Below, in pieces: positions 28,197 to 37,022 of a stretch of DNA of 64,000 nucleotides. Source of the stretch: Lewinellaceae bacterium (GTDB lineage: Bacteria; Bacteroidota; Bacteroidia; Chitinophagales; Saprospiraceae); NCBI GenBank assembly GCA_020636075.1, contig JACJYO010000002.1, forward strand, positions 1 through 64,000. The letters are read 5' to 3'. The notes beneath the pieces are model-generated. The model saw only the letters and a list, made by a program, of their open reading frames with translations, was not told the DNA's origin and did not search any database. Position 1 is the stretch's first letter, and every line of letters starts with the position of its first letter. The translations under genes were made by a program, and so were the position numbers.

Positions 28197-30706
28197 TAGT
28201 TTTTGATTTTGAAGGTGTACCGTTGTCCGCGGACGGTAGAAAAATCATATAGTTCAGTTTTCAGCAGCGTTCCATTTTTTAGCATTGCCTGGGCGCTTTT
28301 CAACGGGGTTTTGACCTCAGGGATGCTAAAAAACGGATTGGGGTTTGGTGCGCCGGCCGAAACAGGTGTTAGCGTAGCATTGCCCAGGAGTGCGTTTGGT
28401 AAACGCAACCGACAATTGCCACCGAGCTCAGAGAAAACTGTCAGCGCGGTTACTTTACCGGCCTTCCAACTAAGGTCAATGGTGAAACCACCACGTGCCT
28501 TGAGTCCACTAACCGATCCTTCTTTCCAAACATCGGGTAGCGCCGGGAGCAAATGGATCGCGCCATCGTGGCTCTGAAGCAGCATTTCGGCAATGCCGGA
28601 AGTACAACCAAAATTGCCATCGATCTGAAAAGGCGGATGTGCGTCGAACAGGTTGGGGTAGGTGCCGCCTTGCTCTCCTTCTTTTCCGAAAGCCGGGGTG
28701 AGTTGGTCCTGGATCAATTTATAGGCATGATTCCCATCCAACAGGCGTGCCCAAAGATTTACTTTCCAACCCATTGACCAGCCAGTGGATTTGTCGCCCC
28801 GGTACAACAACACGTTTTTAGCGGCCTCAAACAGTTCAGGTTGTTGAAACGGCGAAATCTGGTTGCTTGGGTACAGTCCGTACAGGTGTGACACATGGCG
28901 GTGTTTATCATCCGTGCGATCCCAATCGAACAGCCATTCCTGAAGTTGACCGTGCTTGCCAATTTGATGGGGCGGCAGGCGTTTCAACAGGTTACTAAGG
29001 GTGTCGGCAAAAGCCCGGTCTTTGCCCAGAATTTGCGCCGCTCGTCGGGCATTGTCAAAAACATCAAATACCAGTTGGTTGTCCATGGTGTTCCCCGGCG
29101 CCATGGAAACCTGCGGTTGGTGGGAGTTTTCCGGCGACATACTCGGGATCACCACCAGCCATCCTGTTTCCGGCATTTCCTGAAGCGCATCAACATAAAA
29201 CTCCGCGGCGCCTTTCAATACCGGGTAGTTTTTTTGTAAAAAATCGGTGTCGCCGGAGTACAAAAAATGCTGCCAGAGGTGTTGCGACAACCAGGCGCCG
29301 CCCATGGGCCATAAGCCATAAAAAGTACCATCTACCGGCCCGGAAATACGCCAGATATCGGTGTTGTGATGCGTTACCCAGCCTCGGGCGCCGTACATGG
29401 CAGTAGCACAATCTCTCCCGGATACAGAGAGATCCCGCACCATGCTAAACAAGGGCTCATGCATCTCCGGGAGGTTCGTCACCTCGGCCGGCCAGTAATT
29501 CATTTCGGTATTGATATTGATGGTGTATTTGCTGTCCCAGGGTGGCATCAATTTGGGGTTCCAAATGCCTTGCAAGGTGGCAGGCTGACCACCCGGCTGT
29601 GAACTGGAAATCAGTAGGTAGCGCCCAAACTGAAAATACAGGCTTGCTAATTGCGGATCGTTGCCCGTGGCAAATTCCGCTAGTCGGACATCGGTTGGTT
29701 TTTGCACGGCAGGGCTGCTTCCAAGGTCCAAACTTACCCGGTCAAAATAGCGGCGGTATGCGGCAGTGTGCTCGGCTTTTGCCTGGGCATACGGTTTTTT
29801 TACGGCCGTCTGGAGATAATTTTCAGCCTGCTTTTCGGGATCACCGCTTATATCCCTGAAGTTCCTGAAGTTGGTGCCGATCGAAATGTAAATCGTGGCG
29901 GCATCAGCGGCTATAATTTTTAAACTATCGCCGCTTGAAACCAATTGCCCACCCTCATAAACGGGCTCTACCATAGTGACGAACCTGATTTTGCCCTGCT
30001 TGTTTTCGTGATCGGATGCTTTGCCTTCCAGGATCAGGCGATTGTTTTGCGCTTTAACCCGACTCGCTTCGTGCGGCGTATTCAACGTTACATTGCAAGT
30101 GATTTTTCCCGGTTTATCAGCAGTTAGCCGGACTATGATAACCTGATCGGCTAGCGAAGCAAAGATTTCGCGGTTGAACCGGGTGCCATTTACCGAATAA
30201 CGCACCGTGCTATGGGCATTTTGGATGTCTAAATCCCGGTAATAGTTTTGGACAATTTCATGCCCGGGAAAGGCCAGCAATACGTCACCCGCAGGCTGGT
30301 AAGGCATGCCGTAGTTATTGTTTTGCGGTACGGCGCGCGGAACGCGGGTGAATGCCAGGTCCTGTGCTTCCTTGTATTTTCCGGCAAGAGCAAGGGCGCG
30401 GATTTCCGGCAGAATCTCTTTGAAACCCTCCGGAATATTGTTTCCGGGCTCTCCGGCCCAAATGGTTTCTTCGTTGAGTTGCAATAATTCTTCGCCCGTT
30501 CTGCCAAAAATCATGGCTCCCAGACGCCCGTTTCCAACTGGCAGTGCTTCTTCCCAGCGTTGTGCGGGCTGATCGTACCATAGTTTCAACAGTTGGTCTC
30601 CACTGTTGCTTGGACCATTACTTTTAATTCCCGCAGGAGCATGGCAGGCTAATCCGGAACATACAACCAGTAACCAGCAACAGGCTATAATTTTGATCAA
30701 GCGCAT
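28196..30706 (-). CDS. GH95 family glycoside hydrolase (alpha-L-fucosidase or alpha-L-galactosidase)
   Basis: 836 residues with a lipobox (WLLVVCSGLAC, Cys 21). The GH95 fold is complete: an N-terminal beta-sandwich beginning LWYDQPAQRWEEALPVGNGR, an (alpha/alpha)6 barrel with YTININTEMNYW (N397, N399), PSMSPEN (E526) and HPPFQIDGNFG (D696). These match the Asn-Asn-Glu-Asp active site known for Bifidobacterium AfcA. In this context it would remove terminal L-fucose, or L-galactose as in some pectin loci, from side chains. Specificity cannot be read from sequence. It lies 34 nt after the esterase gene and overlaps the next lyase by one base. Confidence 0.93.
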   Translation of the reverse strand: MRLIKIIACCWLLVVCSGLACHAPAGIKSNGPSNSGDQLLKLWYDQPAQRWEEALPVGNGRLGAMIFGRTGEELLQLNEETIWAGEPGNNIPEGFKEILPEIRALALAGKYKEAQDLAFTRVPRAVPQNNNYGMPYQPAGDVLLAFPGHEIVQNYYRDLDIQNAHSTVRYSVNGTRFNREIFASLADQVIIVRLTADKPGKITCNVTLNTPHEASRVKAQNNRLILEGKASDHENKQGKIRFVTMVEPVYEGGQLVSSGDSLKIIAADAATIYISIGTNFRNFRDISGDPEKQAENYLQTAVKKPYAQAKAEHTAAYRRYFDRVSLDLGSSPAVQKPTDVRLAEFATGNDPQLASLYFQFGRYLLISSSQPGGQPATLQGIWNPKLMPPWDSKYTININTEMNYWPAEVTNLPEMHEPLFSMVRDLSVSGRDCATAMYGARGWVTHHNTDIWRISGPVDGTFYGLWPMGGAWLSQHLWQHFLYSGDTDFLQKNYPVLKGAAEFYVDALQEMPETGWLVVIPSMSPENSHQPQVSMAPGNTMDNQLVFDVFDNARRAAQILGKDRAFADTLSNLLKRLPPHQIGKHGQLQEWLFDWDRTDDKHRHVSHLYGLYPSNQISPFQQPELFEAAKNVLLYRGDKSTGWSMGWKVNLWARLLDGNHAYKLIQDQLTPAFGKEGEQGGTYPNLFDAHPPFQIDGNFGCTSGIAEMLLQSHDGAIHLLPALPDVWKEGSVSGLKARGGFTIDLSWKAGKVTALTVFSELGGNCRLRLPNALLGNATLTPVSAGAPNPNPFFSIPEVKTPLKSAQAMLKNGTLLKTELYDFSTVRGQRYTFKIKN

Positions 30707-30740
30707 AGCTGTTTTCTTCAGGTAAAACTGAATTCAATAC

Positions 30741-31715
30741 TTATTTGAACACCTTTTTAAGGAAAGTCAAAGTGTATTTCAGGGTAGGTTTGAACCAGGG
30801 GTGTACCAGCCAAAAAGAATGCGGTGTGTCGGGTATCGTGTGGACTTCACTGTAAATGCCCAGCGAGCTAAGCATGGACATCATATCGTCGCGGCCGGCA
30901 TGAAAGCGCGGCTGGGTGCTGTTGACAAACAAAAAGGGTGGGGTAGCGGCGTTCACATATTCCATCGGCGATGCTGCCTTCCAGTTTTCATAGGCTTCGG
31001 TGCGGCTGCCGCCCAACCATTTGCCGGCAGCTTTGCCCTCGGCATCTGCTTCCGGGTGAATAAAAGAAACGATGCCGTCTATGTTGATAACTGCCTGAAC
31101 AGCACTGGACTGAGTCGGAAAGGCTGTTGATTCTTCAAACTGCTCCAAGCCATTTGTCGTGCCCAACAGTGAAGCCAACTGCGCCCCAGCGGAGCAACCT
31201 AGTGCCGCTATTTTTTCAATGTCCAGGCCGTATTCATCGGCATGCGCACGCATCCAACGAACCGCTTCTTTCAGGTCGTACACCCCTGCCGGATACTGGG
31301 CCTCCGGGCTGAGCCGGTATTCCACAGCGGCCGCAACATAGCCTTTCGCAGCGAGTTGTTGAGCCATAGGTACCTGGTGTGCTTTGGTACCCGAGCTCCA
31401 ACCGCCGCCGTGAATTAGGAGCACACCGGGGTACTTTTTTTTCTTTTTTTTAGCAGGATAAAACAGGTCGAGGTGGAGTTCGCGCTTCCCGACTTTTTTG
31501 TACACCACATCGGTTTGCGCCTGCACTTTTTTCGGCAAATCCGGTGCGATTGGCTGAACAAAGGGATAGTATTTCCGCAGCTTCAAATAATTGCTTTGGA
31601 TGGAATAGGTTGTATCCCTGGGGAATTCTGCCTGCTGCGCCTGGCCGTTTTTCAGAAAAACCAGGGTCAGCACAAACACAAGTCCATACTGAAAATTGCT
31701 GCCTGTTTTTCTCAT
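30741..31715 (-). CDS. Alpha/beta-hydrolase carboxylesterase, probable pectin deacetylase
   Basis: 324 residues with a signal peptide (YGLVFVLTLVFLKNGQAQ). Oxyanion motif HGGGW (102-106), nucleophile elbow GCSAG (Ser175), acid in HAGRDD (D276/D277) and His299 (TPHSFW) form a full triad of the acetyl-esterase/BD-FAE type. It sits 5 nt after a pectate lyase and 34 nt before GH95, so it is part of the lyase operon and is likely to remove acetyl groups from the polymer. Odd feature: a coding run of six lysines (88-94 region) built from two A8 tracts separated by one G (plus-strand 31435-31451). Confidence 0.86.
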   Translation of the reverse strand: MRKTGSNFQYGLVFVLTLVFLKNGQAQQAEFPRDTTYSIQSNYLKLRKYYPFVQPIAPDLPKKVQAQTDVVYKKVGKRELHLDLFYPAKKKKKKYPGVLLIHGGGWSSGTKAHQVPMAQQLAAKGYVAAAVEYRLSPEAQYPAGVYDLKEAVRWMRAHADEYGLDIEKIAALGCSAGAQLASLLGTTNGLEQFEESTAFPTQSSAVQAVINIDGIVSFIHPEADAEGKAAGKWLGGSRTEAYENWKAASPMEYVNAATPPFLFVNSTQPRFHAGRDDMMSMLSSLGIYSEVHTIPDTPHSFWLVHPWFKPTLKYTLTFLKKVFK

Positions 31716-31720
31716 GTGTT

Positions 31721-33199
31721 TTATTTCTGTTTGGCTACGATGCTGGCAGCCAGGCTGTTTATGTAAACTTCAATATTGTCGTAAGCCGTACTCAGGTCTT
31801 TGCCATTTGCCTGCTTCAGGTTGGGGTTCAGTTTTTTGGACGTTTTCCAATCGTCGGGCATGCCGTCCCCTGAGCTGTCTGTCGGAGGTGTCGTTGAGTT
31901 CAGAACAGGCCAACCACCGACATCTTCCTGCGAGTCGATGATGCCTCCTGTACTGCCTTTTGAGCCGGCAACGGTAAACGTTCCATTTTGCACATGCCCG
32001 ACAATCCGTTGATCCACAGCATCTCTTGAAAGCGACGCGCCGGCAATCTCCAGCACTTTATCGTAGGCAATCTGGGCAGTGTGGGTAGTTACGTTGTTAT
32101 TGGTCGGGTGCTCCGAAGCCATGCGCATTGCCGCTTTATCGGCTGCCGAAACGGCACCGTAGCTGGAGTGGAATTGGTTGTAAACGCCATAGGTCCAATT
32201 GTCGTCAGTTGCCTGCGTGCTGCCTGCTACGTAATTGCCATCGATGTAAAATTTGCCCCAGATGTCGTACACGGCAGTTCCGGCATCTTTGTTTTTGTCG
32301 ATGGAAATGATGCGCGTTTTTTTGGAGGAAGGTGTAGCCGGGCCGGGTTTGTAGTAGCAGTTGACGATGTTAACGTTCATGCCCTCCCCGCCATAGCAAC
32401 TGTTGTTGCCCCAATTGTAAATTACATTATTCCGTAGGTCAACCAAATCGGTGAGCGCAAAGGCATCGCCGGCAGCTTCGCCGAGGCGGGGGTTTCGGCT
32501 TTCGTGATTGGCCACCAGGTTGTGGTGAAATGATGCATTTTTCCCACCCCAGATACCGCCATAGCCGTGGGCGCCCTTGCTGTGTACCGAGTTGTTCATG
32601 CTTTCGGAAATGATGGACCACTGGAGGGTGGTATTTTCATTGGCATATAGTGTTGCACATTCATCTACGGACCAGCTTATGGAACAATGGTCGATCATCA
32701 GGTTTTTGTGGAAGCGGCTTTCCAGCCCGTCTGCCTCCTGAATTTTTACGTCGCCCAGCCGAAACCGCATAAACCGGATGATCACATTGTCGGCATTGAT
32801 CACCACCGGGAAATCCCGGATGCAGATGCCATCGCCGGGTGCAGTCTGGCCGGCAATGGTCAGGTCACCGTTGCGGATATCCAGTTTGGACTTCAGGGTA
32901 ATTGTTCCGGAAACCTTAAACAGGATGTAGCGCGGGCCAACAGATTCCACAGCGGAACGCAAACTTCCGGTGCCGGAGTCGTTTAAATTAGTTACAAACA
33001 ACACTTTACCGCCGCGCCCACCGGTGGTTTTTTGCCCAAACCCCTCCGCGCCCGGAAACGCAAAAGCCTCCTCGACAACCTGAACAGGGCCGTCGCCGGG
33101 TGTTGGGTCTGGCATATCGCCACCGGATTTATCGCAAGCGAAAAAAGGTGCGGTGCATGAAAATGCAGCCCACAGCAGGATATATTTTGTCTTAAACAT
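31721..33199 (-). CDS. Pectate lyase lipoprotein (PL1-like), paralogue
   Basis: 492 residues; lipobox region LLWAAFSCTAPFFAC (Cys about 22) followed by DKSGGD. The mature part opens FAFPGAEGFGQKTTGGRGGK and follows the same plan as the lyase at 26820: VTNLNDSGTGSLRSAV, LTIAGQTAPGDGICI, LMIDHCSISWSVDE, GAHGYGGIWGGKNASFHHN. It differs by an insertion around DAGTAVYDIWGKFYIDGNY and has the C-terminal DSSGDGMPDDWK calcium loop. It is first in a four-gene run (lyase, esterase, GH95, lyase). Two diverged lipoprotein lyases in one locus suggest different pectin fine structures as substrates. Confidence 0.9.
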   Translation of the reverse strand: MFKTKYILLWAAFSCTAPFFACDKSGGDMPDPTPGDGPVQVVEEAFAFPGAEGFGQKTTGGRGGKVLFVTNLNDSGTGSLRSAVESVGPRYILFKVSGTITLKSKLDIRNGDLTIAGQTAPGDGICIRDFPVVINADNVIIRFMRFRLGDVKIQEADGLESRFHKNLMIDHCSISWSVDECATLYANENTTLQWSIISESMNNSVHSKGAHGYGGIWGGKNASFHHNLVANHESRNPRLGEAAGDAFALTDLVDLRNNVIYNWGNNSCYGGEGMNVNIVNCYYKPGPATPSSKKTRIISIDKNKDAGTAVYDIWGKFYIDGNYVAGSTQATDDNWTYGVYNQFHSSYGAVSAADKAAMRMASEHPTNNNVTTHTAQIAYDKVLEIAGASLSRDAVDQRIVGHVQNGTFTVAGSKGSTGGIIDSQEDVGGWPVLNSTTPPTDSSGDGMPDDWKTSKKLNPNLKQANGKDLSTAYDNIEVYINSLAASIVAKQK

Positions 33200-33397
33200 T
33201 TGTCTGGATTTTTATGCCCACGTCTGGAACTAATGTTATCAACTTGAGGTATTTCAGGAGGAGAGGTCTTTTCAAATTGAACCTTTGACTTTTTTAAGAG
33301 AAATTTCAGATCGGGAAGTTTCTGTAAAGTCAGATTTGAAAAGAGCAATTTGAAATTTGAAAAGTTGGAAATCCTAGCGGAGATAGTTCCGGATTTA

Positions 33398-33432
33398 AAA
33401 AAAGAGGCATGGCCGGTATGACCATGCCTCTC
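33398..33432 (-). terminator. Intrinsic terminator of the SusC-SusD-beta-helix operon
   Basis: On the minus strand a 10-bp stem AGAGGCATGG/CCATGCCTCT (33404-33432) is followed by a run of seven T (33398-33404). It lies 32 nt past the stop of the beta-helix lipoprotein and splits the import operon from the lyase operon. Confidence 0.78.
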
Positions 33433-33464
33433 GGAAACATCCTATAATCAAACTATTATGAAGC

Positions 33465-35132
33465 CTACAATTTTGTCCGCCAGCGCGGATCGCCTGTGTC
33501 GTATTTTCCGGCGAAGCCGGAGTCTTTAAAATAAAATTCAAGTCCGTCGTAAGGGTTTGCCCACAAATCGCCGGCTGTTCCACCATAGGTCAATGCCGGG
33601 AATCCCGAGATTTCCGAACCGGGAGTGAACTTAAAGTCACCGGTTGCATAGGTATTCACGATGTTGAAGCTGGTGGCTTCAAGGCCGGCATAAATACCGC
33701 GTACAGCCAGGTTGCCAGTCATCCCTTCATCCCAGGCATGTCCCCAAACCGTATTGGTAATGGTGATGCCGTTAATTACATTGCTGAGTACACCAGCAGT
33801 ACCCCTCCAACGGAAAACGACGCCATCCGGAGATGCTAATTCGCTCATGGTGCAGGCATCAATCAGGATGGACTGGGCATTTTGACGGGAGACCAGGAAT
33901 GTGTTGATCTTGCTGAAGGTACTGTTTGTCAAAGCGATATCGTCAGCGGCAGCGTTGCCATCACCATCAGTATCCGTCGTTAAGACGCCATAGCCGCCGA
34001 TGTGGTGAACGATGCTGTTGTTGATATTATACTTTTTCAGGAATACCTTGGAACGTATCCGGATAATACCCCGGAAGGTGCTGATTACACAGTTGTCAAA
34101 CGTAAGTTCATTGATGATCGTCTCGTTCGAGTTATTCGGGTTGAACACATAGTCACCGCCAATATCTTCACCGAGGAGTTCAACATCAATAAAACGCACG
34201 TAGCCGATATTGGCGCCGTCGGCGAAATTCCAGTTACCAGTGGTGAACAGGATCGCTTTTTGCGTGCCAAAACCATAGGCGCCCCGGATGGTAATAGATT
34301 TATCCAGCGGGTCAGTCGGCAGGTTGTACATCACGCCTTTTTTCAGGAGGATCAATTGGCCGTCTGTTGCACTGGCAACAGCATTTTTAACCGCATCCGG
34401 ATCTTCATCTGCACTCAGGTCAATCACATTCGGGTCGGATACATCTACGCCTTTTTCAAGGGTGACATAGGTCTCCCAGCCGCGAAGTACTGCGCCGCTG
34501 TAAATGGCGATTTGGTAGCCGGTCTCGGGCTGCAGGCCAGTGACGATAAATTCACCATTAGCCTGGCCGGTAGCGTCTACATCAAATTCGGCAAGCGGGT
34601 TTGCCAGTTGCAAGTCTGCCGTCGTGAATGTTTTGATTTTCGTGACGGCTGCTCCGGCAACTTGCCAGGTTACGCGTGCTGCGACATCAATCACGTCATT
34701 CGGGCCCGGAATGTTCAGGATGGACGGGAAGCGTTCGGTCCGAACACTACCGAGATCCGAAACTTTACTGTCGTAAACCGGGTCGGCAGCATGAGCCGTT
34801 ACGCGCACTTGATAAAGCGTGTTCCAGAGGAGTGATTCGCCGTTTAAAACAGTGTTGTCAATCACAACATAATTCGTGTCCGAATCAAACGTATAATCCA
34901 GGGTAGCGAAGGTGTCGCGGCTGACTTCAAGGGTGTATGAAACCGCTTCTTTGATTTTACCCATATTGACAATGATAGCATTGCCTTCAGCCATAAGTTC
35001 CTGATTCAAAACCGGTCGAAACAACCGTGTTTTTTCATACACAGTATCTTTCTCGCAAGCACCCAGCAGCAACGCCACGCCTGTAATCAGCAGGAACAGC
35101 GTCTTATTTATAGTTAGGCTATTGAATTGCAT
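33465..35132 (-). CDS. Surface lipoprotein with Fn3-like and beta-helix (DUF4957/DUF5123-like) domains
   Basis: 555 residues with a lipoprotein signal (FLLITGVALLLGAC, Cys about 26). Residues about 40-230 look like two fibronectin-type-III modules (SYTLEVSRDTFATLDYTF; GLQPETGYQIAIYSGAVLRG). Residues 240-500 are a right-handed beta-helix (SITIRGAYGFG, LTFDNCVISTFRG, NINNSIVHHIGGYGV, ITITNTVWGHAWDE). The C-terminal FYFKDSGFAGKYDTGDPRW is typical of DUF5123-type proteins that follow SusD in Bacteroidota pectin loci. It probably binds polygalacturonate at the surface; I see no lyase catalytic residues. It is 38 nt after susD and ends at a strong terminator. Confidence 0.83.
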   Translation of the reverse strand: MQFNSLTINKTLFLLITGVALLLGACEKDTVYEKTRLFRPVLNQELMAEGNAIIVNMGKIKEAVSYTLEVSRDTFATLDYTFDSDTNYVVIDNTVLNGESLLWNTLYQVRVTAHAADPVYDSKVSDLGSVRTERFPSILNIPGPNDVIDVAARVTWQVAGAAVTKIKTFTTADLQLANPLAEFDVDATGQANGEFIVTGLQPETGYQIAIYSGAVLRGWETYVTLEKGVDVSDPNVIDLSADEDPDAVKNAVASATDGQLILLKKGVMYNLPTDPLDKSITIRGAYGFGTQKAILFTTGNWNFADGANIGYVRFIDVELLGEDIGGDYVFNPNNSNETIINELTFDNCVISTFRGIIRIRSKVFLKKYNINNSIVHHIGGYGVLTTDTDGDGNAAADDIALTNSTFSKINTFLVSRQNAQSILIDACTMSELASPDGVVFRWRGTAGVLSNVINGITITNTVWGHAWDEGMTGNLAVRGIYAGLEATSFNIVNTYATGDFKFTPGSEISGFPALTYGGTAGDLWANPYDGLEFYFKDSGFAGKYDTGDPRWRTKL

Positions 35133-35170
35133 TTTTTTAAATTTTAGGTTTACAGAAATTGTAATTTGAC

Positions 35171-36997
35171 TTAGAATCCGTAGCCGTCGTTTGTCAAAAA
35201 GCCCTGGCTGTTGGTGATGGCTTCTTCCGGGATCGGGAAAATATAGCGCACAACCCCGGGCTTCGGACCTTGATCAATGTAATTCCGCCAATCCATGGTG
35301 ATCCATTGCTGGTACGTGGTAGCATCGTTGTGCAAACCGAGCAGCCAGGAACTTCTGGTCCAGGTCTGATCGGGAGCCGCCAGGATTTTCCGGTTGGGAT
35401 TCAACACGGTGAAGTGGCCGCTTTCGTTGAGTTTCCAGTAGATATAATCCGGTAGTTCGGAATAGGTGCCACTGCCGGTGAAGGCGGCGTCAGCCATTTG
35501 CTTCAAGGTTTCTACCGTTTCAGCAACTTTGTCCGAATAAATATTCCAACGGATCAATTCGTATTTACGGATCATTTCTCCGCCGAATTCCCATCCACGT
35601 TCGTTGACAATGGCCTGGAAGAAGTCGTCTTTGCTACCCGAAACGCCAGCCACATAGTCGTCGACTTTTGATGTCCAGTACTGCGAGTCAAAGGCACGTT
35701 GGCGAACCCTTTTCATGGCAGCTTGCGCAGAAGCCGTTGGGCCGTTCAATTCATTTTCAGCTTCGGCATACATCAACAATACATCGGAATACCGGAGCAT
35801 TGGCCAGTTGATGCCCGTGCCTTTTGCGGTGGATGCGCCCTGGCCTTTGTCGAGGAAGTACCGGCTCCATTTGCCCTGCGAAATATTGCCAACGCCACCG
35901 CCGACAAATTCTTCGACAAATGAGGTATTCACCTGATAATAAGCACAGGTAACATCCCTGCGGATATCCAACGTATCAAAAGAATAGTAGTACGATACCG
36001 GAATGGCCATGTAGTTGTTGCCAGAGCCATAGTTATGCGAAGCGGTAGCACCACCTTGAACTGTGACGCCAATATTCCAACCCACATCACCGTTGCCGAT
36101 GGCGAAGGGCACTTCAAAGAGAATATCGTCATTCACCGGGGTGATAAACTTGGCATTGTTCAGGAAAACCTGGCGGTAATCGGCAGGCAATTCCCGGTCT
36201 TTCAACGTCATCAGCTTCTCTGTATACTCCTTTGCGATTTGATAGTACTGCTGATAATCAGCCTGGCGCTCCATGTTGAGGTCAGGTGTCAGGTAATAGC
36301 CACCGCGTTGCAAGGCTATGCGTGCAATCATACCTAAGGTATATTCCCGGTTTGCCTGTTCGATACCATAGGGGAGTTCATCTGCCCATAGCATGCTTCC
36401 CTCGATATTCATCATATCCGTTATCACTTGGGACAGGATAACATTCCGATCTTCCCTTGGGAGGAAAAAGTCATTGCCGGCTTTTGGCGCTTGACGGACG
36501 TTTGGCACGTCGCCGAAATAATACACCAGCATGCTGTACCAATATGCACGCAATGTGTAGGCTTCGCCCAGCATGTGGTGCATTGTTTTGTTTGTAAGCA
36601 CATCGCTGGAATTCAGCGCCTCACTCGCTTCAAGCCCTTCGATAGCGATATTTGCATCGCGAATAGCGCCGTATGCGGCATTCCAGAATTGACGCAAATC
36701 ACCGTTGGTAGACAGGGCATTCAGATCCCAAATTTGATAGCGATCGCCGGAGCTGGTCCAGCCACTGGAGCGTTCAATGTCGGTGTTCCCGGTCATGTTG
36801 TTGGACAAACGGGAGCGAAATCCGTCGACGCCGAAATAATAATAAATAGCATTTACCCCCTTCCGCGCATCATCAACGTTAGAAAATACGTAGTTGGTAT
36901 CGAAGGTTGAAATGGAGTCCGGGTTCAAAAAATCTTTGCAGGAAGGCAAGAGCATAACGGCCAGCGCTGCAATGATGATTAATTTGCTCGGTTTCAT
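35171..36997 (-). CDS. SusD/RagB-family glycan-binding lipoprotein
   Basis: 608 residues from ATG 36997 (lipobox LIIIAALAVMLLPSC followed by KDFLNPDS, the usual SusD start). An in-frame start at 37087 would overlap the susC stop region and lacks a signal. TPR-like SusD features include HHMLGEAYTLRAYWYSMLVYYFGDVP, LMYAEAENELNGPT and NERGWEFGGEMIRKYELIRW. It caps the SusC barrel and presents oligosaccharides. It follows susC by 25 nt. By context the ligand is pectin-derived oligogalacturonide. Confidence 0.95.
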   Translation of the reverse strand: MKPSKLIIIAALAVMLLPSCKDFLNPDSISTFDTNYVFSNVDDARKGVNAIYYYFGVDGFRSRLSNNMTGNTDIERSSGWTSSGDRYQIWDLNALSTNGDLRQFWNAAYGAIRDANIAIEGLEASEALNSSDVLTNKTMHHMLGEAYTLRAYWYSMLVYYFGDVPNVRQAPKAGNDFFLPREDRNVILSQVITDMMNIEGSMLWADELPYGIEQANREYTLGMIARIALQRGGYYLTPDLNMERQADYQQYYQIAKEYTEKLMTLKDRELPADYRQVFLNNAKFITPVNDDILFEVPFAIGNGDVGWNIGVTVQGGATASHNYGSGNNYMAIPVSYYYSFDTLDIRRDVTCAYYQVNTSFVEEFVGGGVGNISQGKWSRYFLDKGQGASTAKGTGINWPMLRYSDVLLMYAEAENELNGPTASAQAAMKRVRQRAFDSQYWTSKVDDYVAGVSGSKDDFFQAIVNERGWEFGGEMIRKYELIRWNIYSDKVAETVETLKQMADAAFTGSGTYSELPDYIYWKLNESGHFTVLNPNRKILAAPDQTWTRSSWLLGLHNDATTYQQWITMDWRNYIDQGPKPGVVRYIFPIPEEAITNSQGFLTNDGYGF

Positions 36998-37022
36998 AAT
37001 AAGTTCGTTTAGCATGATCAAG

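Noticed and set aside
34002..34835. 277-codon plus-strand frame inside the beta-helix lipoprotein gene
   Set aside because: Antisense shadow of a gene with signal peptide and recognised domains; no family features of its own.
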